The notes under the pieces were generated by a model, which was given only the letters and a program-made list of their open reading frames with translations, did not search any database and was not told the DNA's origin. Shown here in pieces: positions 5,643 to 10,574 of a stretch of DNA of 10,574 bases (positions within the stretch are counted from its first letter, which is position 1; each line of letters begins with the position of its first letter). The stretch lies in assembly GCA_021802375.1 (NCBI GenBank), contig JAKAAL010000081.1, positions 1 through 10,574 on the forward strand, given 5' to 3'. Both the position numbers and the translations under genes were made by a program. This stretch comes from Bacillota bacterium (lineage in GTDB: Bacteria; Bacillota_E; Sulfobacillia; Sulfobacillales; Sulfobacillaceae).

Positions 5643-5987
5643 TTAGGGTTCGACCATTGATGGAAAAACCAGGACAGGATGTACTGGACTTGAGCCCGAA
5701 GTATGCAATAGCGCATTAATCGATTCTGCGCAGGCTCCCGATAGTTGCTCCATGCCATGAATTAAATTCCAAAAACTGAACCATTCATTATAGGGCGTCG
5801 GTGGCCCTTGGGGCTTGAGCCCGTCTTCAGCTAACTGATTATTTCCTCGAACAACATACCCCGTACTTGTCACATCCCAGAGAATGCCGGAAAACACCCG
5901 GATGGTTTTCCGCGATCCGACACTATGTACTGCTATGGGTTCTCCAAGATATAACTGGAATGTTCTTTGAATACGATTTTCTAACAT
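5643..5987 (-). CDS. Hypothetical protein, 114 aa, last gene of the sigma-factor operon
   Basis: I do not recognise the family. The product is soluble; its N-terminal half looks like a small beta barrel (TFQLYLGEPIAVHSVGSRKTIRVFSGILWDVTSTGYVVRG), reminiscent in shape only of Hfq/Sm-like folds. A loop (GPPTPYNEWFSFWNLIHGM) and a polar tail follow. GTAGGGATC lies about 4-9 nt before the ATG. It starts 24 nt after the stop of the 242-aa gene, so it is probably the third gene of an operon headed by the sigma factor. Confidence 0.65.
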   Translation of the reverse strand: MLENRIQRTFQLYLGEPIAVHSVGSRKTIRVFSGILWDVTSTGYVVRGNNQLAEDGLKPQGPPTPYNEWFSFWNLIHGMEQLSGACAESINALLHTSGSSPVHPVLVFPSMVEP

Positions 5988-6011
5988 GGCTGATCCCTAC
6001 TTTCTTTTGAA

Positions 6012-6740
6012 TTAACGGTTGCGGTCACACAGAAGGCGCCAGGATTTGGCTACGGCATCGGGCAATGCAGGATGCCATAGCCCTACCGCATCCCATCCAT
6101 CCAGGTTATGCCAGGTTGTCATGGTAGACATTGTCCGCAAAATCTGCATTGTATGATCCAGTGGCTTCTGCCCCGGTATTTGCCAGACACAGTGAATGAC
6201 TGATTGCGACTTGAGAATTTTCGGGGTAAAAAACCGAATAGCCGAATATGAGATGTTCCGGCTGACCGTATCAAAAGGTCCAATCTCTGGGGAATGATTC
6301 TGTCTTATCCAGAATTGCCCATACAGGGGAATCACACTGCGGACTTCAGCCCGGCGGTTTTGTCGAACGAATGGTGCCACATAATGGAGACGCCATTCAT
6401 CTTGCTGGAAAAACAATTCAATTGGATAGCGGTAAAAATATTCTTGATAGCCATACAGGACTGTTGCAGAATAGGCTACGCCAGGAAGAGCATTCAGAGG
6501 CCGAACCTTGGCTGCCCGTAATGCTCCGAGAACATCATAAGTCGGTGCCCGCCGGACAATTTCGCTGGCATAGAGTATCGGTGGCTGGCCATCATGAACC
6601 TGTACTTCGAGAGTCAGCGGGCTTTGCAATAAGGGTTTATCCTGATCCGAAATGAGAGACATGCATTGATCGTCGAGGATGACCCCGGCCTTGACGTGTC
6701 GAATAGGACGGTTGACCAAATGCTTCAGACTCCTTCGCAT
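6012..6740 (-). CDS. Hypothetical protein, about 242 aa, overlapping the sigma-factor gene
   Basis: I know no family. The product is soluble and rich in Arg, Tyr, Phe and Trp, with no membrane helix. A beta-rich first half (TLEVQVHDGQPPILYASEIVRR) is followed by an aromatic centre (YGYQEYFYRYPIELFF). ATG 6740 gives the longest form but has no SD. AAGGAG at 6735..6730 lies 10 nt before a TTG at 6719 in the same frame, which may be the true start (235 aa); ATG 6662 is a third choice. The frame overlaps the sigma-factor 3' end by 104 nt (83 nt from TTG 6719), more than usual, implying coupled translation or an extended sigma tail. An accessory or antagonist of the sigma factor is possible, but no anti-sigma motif is visible. 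Confidence 0.62.
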   Translation of the reverse strand: MRRSLKHLVNRPIRHVKAGVILDDQCMSLISDQDKPLLQSPLTLEVQVHDGQPPILYASEIVRRAPTYDVLGALRAAKVRPLNALPGVAYSATVLYGYQEYFYRYPIELFFQQDEWRLHYVAPFVRQNRRAEVRSVIPLYGQFWIRQNHSPEIGPFDTVSRNISYSAIRFFTPKILKSQSVIHCVWQIPGQKPLDHTMQILRTMSTMTTWHNLDGWDAVGLWHPALPDAVAKSWRLLCDRNR

Positions 6741-7368
6741 GGGGATGATGAATCTGTTGTATCAGCCCCTGAGTTTTATGCCGAATGCGTTGTATGGCAT
6801 TATCGACTTGCTTATAAGACATGCCTAATGTCCGGGCAATGGATAGTACCGTTTGGTTTCCAGCAATGAGTTGACAGAAAATTATCCATTCCATAGGGGA
6901 TAAGCTATTAGTAAGCCCCGCTAAAAGTTCTTTAATGTTTTCCTCATCAATCAAGTGCTGTTCTGGCTGCCGATCCGTACTAGGCAGAATCTCTGCAATG
7001 GTCAATGATGGATCGATGGCCAATGGCTGCGATAACGGCAGGGAATAATTGAGCAGTTGGTGTTTCTGGCGCAATCCCATTTTGACTTTTTCTTGTAATT
7101 TGCGTTTCACAATCAATTTTGCGAACCCCCCAAACGATCCAATATGGGTCTGATAAATTAAAGTTGCTTGCCACAAGGCAATCTGTGCGATTTGCAGAAA
7201 ATCATCAAACTCTGCATCCGGCAAAAAATATCGATGGGCTTGAGACACCAATAAAGCCCGGTATCGCTGCGCTAAAATGCCGAAGGCGTCATCCTGCCCT
7301 TGCTGGATAAGGGCCACTAATTGCAGATCGGATAGATTGCTAGCAGTTCTACCATCAGTGATTACCAT
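6637..7368 (-). CDS. SigH-like sigma-70 family RNA polymerase sigma factor
   Basis: The product is 243 aa. Region 2 is visible at about 22-100: DAFGILAQRYRALLVSQAHR, then FDDFLQIAQIALWQA (the DDLxQEGxIGLxxA segment with the QEG core changed), SFGGFAKLIVKR, and the KMGLRQKHQLLN link close to the SigH pattern RQKHxPLN. Region 4 (about 155-203) has LSPMEWIIFCQLIAGN and a helix-turn-helix, SIARTLGMSYKQVDNAIQRIRHKTQ, very like SigH. Known role: it directs RNA polymerase to a dedicated promoter set; SigH in Bacillus serves competence and early sporulation. The start is ATG 7368, with GAAAGGAT 5 nt upstream; the longer frame from 7413 has no SD. The last ~35 residues lie beyond region 4 and overlap the next gene. 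The targets are unknown; the nearby pilus cluster is a candidate. Confidence 0.88.
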   Translation of the reverse strand: MVITDGRTASNLSDLQLVALIQQGQDDAFGILAQRYRALLVSQAHRYFLPDAEFDDFLQIAQIALWQATLIYQTHIGSFGGFAKLIVKRKLQEKVKMGLRQKHQLLNYSLPLSQPLAIDPSLTIAEILPSTDRQPEQHLIDEENIKELLAGLTNSLSPMEWIIFCQLIAGNQTVLSIARTLGMSYKQVDNAIQRIRHKTQGLIQQIHHPHAKESEAFGQPSYSTRQGRGHPRRSMHVSHFGSG

Positions 7369-7431
7369 ATCGATCCTTTCGCCATATACAGGAACCAAAA
7401 GCCAAAATTTCATTATTGGCGTGGTATAAGA

Positions 7432-7608
7432 TCAGATTCGCAATGTCCAATATCCGAAGGAAAATCCCGTATAGACAGCCTCATAAATCATCAGAGGCCA
7501 GATTAGGTAAATTAAAGATAATTTTGGCTGCGGCAACAATAGTGTAGGAGCAAGCCCAAACAATGCGCACAGGATCAATGACCCGCTGATTACTAAGAGA
7601 AAGATCAT
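7432..7608 (-). CDS. Possible 58-aa two-TM membrane peptide
   Basis: This short frame occupies the otherwise empty gap upstream of the sigma factor. It begins MIFLLVISGSLILCALFGLA, a strong membrane helix, then Pro-rich PTLLLPQPK, a second hydrophobic stretch (LSLIYLIWPLM) and an aromatic tail. The consistently hydrophobic, turn-punctuated composition argues for coding. No convincing SD precedes ATG 7608, and an upstream in-frame stop leaves no other start. It ends 63 nt before the sigma factor start and could be co-transcribed with it. No family recognised. Confidence 0.42.
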   Translation of the reverse strand: MIFLLVISGSLILCALFGLAPTLLLPQPKLSLIYLIWPLMIYEAVYTGFSFGYWTLRI

Positions 7609-7764
7609 GAGATCATGATAAAGATGCTGTAGTATGAATTAGCCCGACCGACAATGTTCCGGACAACGGTATACTTTGTTCGATTAATCGCCTGCCGTTT
7701 TATGATGCTTGGCCCAACATATTTTCGCTCATCGTGCAACAATAGTACTCGGCAGCAACTGATT
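7609..7764. other. Non-coding interval, no clear gene
   Basis: This 156-nt gap holds no supported ORF on either strand and no clear -35/-10 pair. If the 58-aa frame at 7432-7608 is not real, the gene-free stretch is 7369-7764. Promoters for the sigma-factor operon are expected here but I cannot place them. Confidence 0.4.
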
Positions 7765-8448
7765 TTAGGCTATGGTAGCAAATTGTTCCCACAGGCGTTG
7801 CCAAGTGGCGCGGACTTGATCTATTGAACGCTTTGTGAGAAGAGCAACCTCTTGCAATGTAGAAAAATCCATGCCCATATCTAAGATCATTAGATCATCT
7901 GGAGATAATCGCATCCGAAATGCTAATAATTTGTCAGTAAATCCATGTGTCACATTGATAGACGGCGGAACTTCTAATGCTGGGCCAGCCCACGGCTCCC
8001 ATGTTAGACCTTGCTGTTGAATGGTTCGCGTGCCAACCTTATCCAATACTTCCACCCAATCATTAAGTCCGTGACGCCATTTTGCCTCAAGCGTTAGTTC
8101 CCCGAGAAAATCAATATAATGACACTCCCATCCTGATTTCGAGACTTTGTGATCAACACCAGCCACAGTCATGACATCTAGAAGACCCAAAACCAAAGCA
8201 TGCCAGCGATCAACTGTGCCATCAATGCACCCGCGAACCACAACATACGATTGGCTCCACTGGCCGTCGGCCCGAGGATGACCTTGACACGATCCCGTTG
8301 TCATAATGCCCAGGCTCCAAAACCGATCTATGATGGGCCACATTTCATTATCTAAAGGTTGCCCACCGCCTGCAAGAGCACACTGGCGACTGTGCTGTTC
8401 GCGCAAGGCCAGTTGTTGGTTAACTAAATCGTTCCATGAGATTTTCAT
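7765..8448 (-). CDS. Hypothetical protein with a GSCQGHP motif and C-terminal helix-turn-helix-like end, 227 aa
   Basis: I do not recognise a named family. A helix (MWPIIDRFWSLGI) leads to TTGSCQGHP (residues about 51-58). Short proteins with a G-x-x-T-x-x-SCxGHP pattern occur among uncharacterised phage and bacterial proteins, where Cys/His may bind a metal or substrate. The centre is mixed alpha/beta with many Trp. The C-terminus (FSTLQEVALLTKRSIDQVRATWQRL) reads like a helix-turn-helix. ATG 8448 is chosen because AAAGGAG lies 6 nt upstream; a TTG at 8451 is too close. It is divergent from the CxxC protein gene, sharing an 80-nt intergenic region, which hints at joint control. Confidence 0.7.
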   Translation of the reverse strand: MKISWNDLVNQQLALREQHSRQCALAGGGQPLDNEMWPIIDRFWSLGIMTTGSCQGHPRADGQWSQSYVVVRGCIDGTVDRWHALVLGLLDVMTVAGVDHKVSKSGWECHYIDFLGELTLEAKWRHGLNDWVEVLDKVGTRTIQQQGLTWEPWAGPALEVPPSINVTHGFTDKLLAFRMRLSPDDLMILDMGMDFSTLQEVALLTKRSIDQVRATWQRLWEQFATIA

Positions 8449-8528
8449 CAAATGCTCCTTTCGATAGCAGGATCAGGCGCTAACAATGTGGAATGTTAAT
8501 TTGAGAAGAAAAAAGGAGGCAAAACATT

Positions 8529-8720
8529 GTGATGTGTTCGGGTTGCAATGGCACTGGTAAATGCGATACATGCAATGGGACAGCCCATGTTCAAAACGGT
8601 AATGGGTACTATAACAATGGCTGGGCAGGCGGCGATTGGTGTCCGAGGTGTTGGGATGGCCATCCCACCAGTACAGGACGATGTACCGTTTGCAAAGGCT
8701 CAGGGTTAGCACCATTCTGA
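8529..8720 (+). CDS. Small DnaJ-type zinc-finger protein, four CxxC knuckles, 63 aa
   Basis: The whole protein is essentially a Cys-rich domain of the DnaJ type. CSGCNGTGKCDTCNGT near the N-terminus and CPRC, then GRCTVCKGSG near the C-terminus give four CxxC pairs (CxxCxGxG repeats), enough for two zinc ions. A Gly/Asn/Tyr/Trp-rich linker (NGNGYYNNGWAGGD) separates the pairs. In DnaJ this domain binds unfolded substrate and has disulfide activity; here J and C-terminal domains are absent, so it is a stand-alone version with unknown partner. The start GTG at 8529 lies 9 nt after AAAGGAGG; ATG 8532 is the alternative. It is followed by a long hairpin (8733-8776). Confidence 0.75.
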   Translation: MMCSGCNGTGKCDTCNGTAHVQNGNGYYNNGWAGGDWCPRCWDGHPTSTGRCTVCKGSGLAPF

Positions 8721-8732
8721 TCATCAGACAGA

Positions 8733-8776
8733 ACTCTGGGCGAATGAATCTCTGCAAGGATTCACTCGCCCAGAGT
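8733..8776. terminator. Long intergenic hairpin after the CxxC protein gene
   Basis: Positions 8733-8750 and 8759-8776 form an 18-bp stem with one mismatch (A/C) and an 8-nt loop, starting 12 nt after the stop at 8720. Neither side has a proper T-run, so it may be a factor-assisted terminator or a 3' mRNA stabiliser. The following stretch to 8969 has no supported gene. Confidence 0.6.
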
Positions 8777-8969
8777 CTTCCCTAACGCTAACGAACCTTG
8801 CCCTTATAGACGAAACGATATTGGGTTGGATTTGGCACCCATTAGGGGTCATTGACTGATTCTTCTGCAAAATCTGCTGATACGTCAGTACAGTCAAAGA
8901 AAACATACCCATAGCACAACCCCAACAGGGGACATTGAGGATCCATCCTAACAAAAAACCGATAGCCTA

Positions 8970-9257
8970 CTACGTATTGGGATAGCCTGGATTATCTAGC
9001 AATCGGCGGTCGCAGACAACGGCCGCAAAATGCAAGGCAGCCACCACATCTGCCATCGTTAGGGTCGGAACGATTTCTTGCAGATTTTTGGTTGTCTCGG
9101 TAATAGAACCTGTCATGGCCAGATTAAGCAAAACTTGCGTAATGGAAATCCGCGTCCCGCGAAGTGTCGGCTTACCCAACAACACTTGCGGATCTTCCTG
9201 GATACGTTTGAGATCATCATTACTCAAGATGTCCTTATCCCACTCCTGAGTTACCAT
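8970..9257 (-). CDS. DUF433 family protein, antitoxin of the DUF5615 pair
   Basis: The product is 95 aa, close to the family's usual size. The DUF433 signature is clear: DPQVLLGKPTLRGTRISITQVL (compare the family pattern DPxVxxGKPxIRGTRIPV), then a helical PTLTMADVVAALHFAAV. DUF433 proteins contain an HTH-like fold and usually act as antitoxin and probable autorepressor for DUF5615 PIN-like toxins. AAGGGAT lies about 6 nt before ATG 9257. It starts 19 nt after the toxin stop, so it is co-transcribed. In most pairs I know, DUF433 comes first; here it is second. The C-terminal DRRLLDNPGYPNT tail is an extension without known role. Confidence 0.85.
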   Translation of the reverse strand: MVTQEWDKDILSNDDLKRIQEDPQVLLGKPTLRGTRISITQVLLNLAMTGSITETTKNLQEIVPTLTMADVVAALHFAAVVCDRRLLDNPGYPNT

Positions 9258-9276
9258 GGTTATCCCTTCTTCCTAG

Positions 9277-9594
9277 CTATGGTAATCGTACAAATTGCCC
9301 AGTTAAATCTGTTGTACTGTTTAGCAGATCATCCAACAACTCTTTGGCGACCATTTGATTTTCCTCACGGATAAAGATTATGCCAGCATGTTTTTTGCCT
9401 TCAGCATAAACCATCCGTCCAAAACCGCGATCTTTTGTAACAACAATATACCCATTCTTGGCTACGAATTCGAGAATACCATCATCAGGATACCCCAGCC
9501 CGAATAGTTCAGATGCCAAAACGGTCTCATATCCATGGGCAACAAAAACTTGCGCAATTGCAGGCCCAAAATTCGCATTCACTAAAAATCGCAT
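9277..9594 (-). CDS. DUF5615 PIN-like toxin with substituted catalytic position
   Basis: The product is 105 aa. Family landmarks are MRFLVNANFGPAI at the N-terminus, the PDDGILEFVAKNG segment (D37, D38, E42), VVTKDRGFGR (D55) and IIFIREEN. DUF5615 proteins have a PIN/Mut7-C-like fold and are predicted metal-dependent RNases of type II toxin-antitoxin systems. The usual first acidic residue is D6 (FLVDAN) or, in another branch, E7 (FLANEN). Here both are absent (N6, A7), so nuclease activity may be lost or reduced. No SD is seen before ATG 9594; AACGGT is repeated in the 15 nt upstream (AACGGTTATAACGGT). The gene starts about 150 nt downstream of tnpB on the same strand, so read-through is possible. 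Confidence 0.85.
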   Translation of the reverse strand: MRFLVNANFGPAIAQVFVAHGYETVLASELFGLGYPDDGILEFVAKNGYIVVTKDRGFGRMVYAEGKKHAGIIFIREENQMVAKELLDDLLNSTTDLTGQFVRLP

Positions 9595-9607
9595 ACCGTT
9601 ATAACCG

Positions 9608-9652
9608 TTCTGATGGACTTATCTATTTCTGATCATATCTGACCAAATCTGT
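9608..9652. repeat. Helically phased WTCTGW motifs upstream of the toxin
   Basis: TTCTGA at 9608 and 9627, ATCTGA at 9637 and ATCTGT at 9647 lie 19, 10 and 10 nt apart, i.e. on one face of the helix, in the toxin promoter region. They could be operator sites for the TA pair, or belong to the end of the tnpB element. Confidence 0.35.
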
Positions 9653-9659
9653 CGCCATC

Positions 9660-9758
9660 TTCCTGCTTCATCGCGTCACCGCTTCTTAGGGCTTGCGCCG
9701 GTCGTCCACGGGAGGGTGCTCCACAGGCTGTCACCGAGCATTCCGGCTTACGCCGGAA
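9660..9758 (-). ncRNA. Candidate omegaRNA scaffold / right-end region of the tnpB element
   Basis: Hairpins cluster around the 3' end of tnpB: TTCCGGC/GCCGGAA (9741-9747 with 9752-9758, tnpB stop codon in the loop), TGCTC/GAGCA (9717-9721 with 9736-9740), and a GGC/GCC arm near 9690-9699 flanked by ACCG/CGGT. TnpB guide RNAs are known to come from the 3' end of tnpB and the adjoining element end. Element boundaries cannot be fixed from this window. Confidence 0.42.
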
Positions 9759-10574
9759 CGGGTTGGAAGCCTCCAACCGAACTCTCGGCCACTGTGCGTA
9801 AATTGATCGCCGCATTCACGTCCCGGTCATGGTGCGTTTGGCAAACGGGACACGTCCATTCCCGAACACTGAGCGGCATTTTCGGCACTTTATATCCACA
9901 ACGGGAACAGATTTTGCTGCTCGGATACCAGCGGCTCACGATGACCACCGTTTTCCCGCGTGAGGCCGCTTTGTATTCGAGTTGCCGACGGAATTCCCCA
10001 AAGCCCATATCGGCAATCGCCCGGGCGAGAGGATGATTTTTGAGCATCCCGGCGACGTTCAGATCCTCAATGGCGATGACATCGAAGCGCTGCACGAGAT
10101 CGGTGGTCAGTTGGTGTAATGCATCCGCCCGGATATTCGCAATCCGCGCATGGAGTCGGGCCATGCGACGCTGCGTTTTTCGCATATTCTTCGACCAGGG
10201 AATGCGCAGCCCTTTTGGGATCGGTTGGCCGGGCTGAAGCCCGGCACGGACTTTGGCGGCTTCCATCTGGCGACTGAATTGTTTCGATAACCGACGAAGC
10301 TGTGTCAAGGCGGCCGCATAGGCTTTCGGTCCCACGATCTTCTCTCCGGTCGAGAGCGTGGCCAACGCTGAAACGCCCAAGTCTACCCCGCCCACCGCTT
10401 GGCTTTCGCGGCGGACACTGGGGGGATCGGGCATTTCGACGGTGACGCTCAAAAACCAGCGATCAGCGGTCCGCGACACGGTGCCTTCGACCACTTTTCC
10501 GATAAATCGTAAGGGTTCGTGCCTGCGAACCCAGCCTAATTTGGGAATATGCAGCCGCGATCCATTGCTGGTGA
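9748..10574 (-). CDS. tnpB: TnpB RNA-guided nuclease (IS200/IS605 family OrfB), 5' end off window
   Basis: The frame is open to the right edge; about 274 residues are visible and roughly 100 or more N-terminal ones are missing. The visible part starts in the wedge/REC border (LHIPKLGWVRRHEPLRF). RuvC-I is GGVDLGVSALATLS (Asp at about nt 10383), RuvC-II is VIAIEDLNV (Glu at about nt 10068), and RuvC-III is HDRDVNAAINL. The zinc finger is CSRCG then CPVC. All three catalytic acidic residues and four Cys are present, so the nuclease looks intact here. TnpB uses an omegaRNA to cut DNA near the element and favour its retention. No tnpA is in the window; a solo (IS1341-type) element is possible. 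The GTG at 10494 is not the true start because homologous sequence continues upstream. Confidence 0.92.
   Translation of the reverse strand, partial: TSNGSRLHIPKLGWVRRHEPLRFIGKVVEGTVSRTADRWFLSVTVEMPDPPSVRRESQAVGGVDLGVSALATLSTGEKIVGPKAYAAALTQLRRLSKQFSRQMEAAKVRAGLQPGQPIPKGLRIPWSKNMRKTQRRMARLHARIANIRADALHQLTTDLVQRFDVIAIEDLNVAGMLKNHPLARAIADMGFGEFRRQLEYKAASRGKTVVIVSRWYPSSKICSRCGYKVPKMPLSVREWTCPVCQTHHDRDVNAAINLRTVAESSVGGFQPVPA

Noticed and set aside
7369..7413. Extended N-terminus of the sigma factor (MKFWLLVPVYGERID)
   Set aside because: There is no SD before 7413, whereas GAAAGGAT lies 5 nt before ATG 7368.
8724..8954. Minus-strand 76-aa frame with a hydrophobic start (LGWILNVPCWGCAMGMFSL)
   Set aside because: It starts at a TTG without SD, and its 3' end runs through the 8733-8776 hairpin. 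Possibly a decayed or small membrane gene after DUF433, but unsupported.
9633..9815. Minus-strand 60-aa frame at the tnpB 3' end
   Set aside because: It overlaps the tnpB end and the structured right-end region in a different frame; probably non-coding.
1..10574. CRISPR arrays, tRNA or rRNA genes
   Set aside because: I looked for regularly spaced long direct repeats and for tRNA-like cloverleafs and saw none. A dedicated scan (tRNAscan, CRISPR finder) would be decisive.

Overview
The window looks like a low-to-mid GC Firmicute-type chromosome segment. The basis is strong AAAGGAGG-type Shine-Dalgarno (SD) sites, GTG and TTG starts, a SigH-like sigma factor and several Gram-positive-style membrane proteins. 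A Sulfobacillus-like thermophilic or acidophilic Firmicute is my guess from overall flavour only; there is no rRNA or other taxonomic marker. Nearly every gene is on the minus strand, so the text reads from high to low coordinates.

Right end (10574-8733): a tnpB RNA-guided nuclease gene of the IS200/IS605 group enters from beyond the right edge. Its 3' end runs into a structured, omegaRNA-like stretch. Next comes a DUF5615 (PIN-like toxin) / DUF433 (antitoxin) pair in unusual toxin-first order, with a substituted catalytic position in the toxin. A long intergenic hairpin then separates this block from a small plus-strand protein with four CxxC knuckles (8529-8720).

Middle (8448-5643): an unrecognised 227-aa protein with a GSCQGHP motif, a possible 58-aa membrane peptide, a SigH-like sigma factor, and two unrecognised proteins following the sigma factor as an apparent operon.

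Left half (5600-1): this looks like part of a Tad/Flp-type pilus or secretion locus. It holds an extended -10 promoter and a possible leader ORF, a 77-aa protein coupled to a Trp-rich two-TM protein, and a pilin-like 86-aa single-TM protein bracketed by two strong terminator hairpins. Several small membrane proteins (56, 96 and 75 aa) follow, then an unknown 146-aa protein. The last run is a tight operon of two paralogous TadE-like minor pilins, a third pseudopilin-like protein and a CpaB/RcpC (SAF-domain) protein that leaves at the left edge. The first TadE-like gene carries an apparent single-base frameshift. A plus-strand CPBP (CAAX protease-like) membrane protease at 2835-3452 interrupts this cluster.

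How they may work together (inference): the pilin-like protein, the minor pilins and CpaB would form an envelope-spanning appendage. The ATPase, platform and prepilin peptidase genes are not in the window and should lie beyond the left edge. Terminators placed between pilin and accessory genes would set stoichiometry. The sigma factor upstream is a candidate dedicated regulator.
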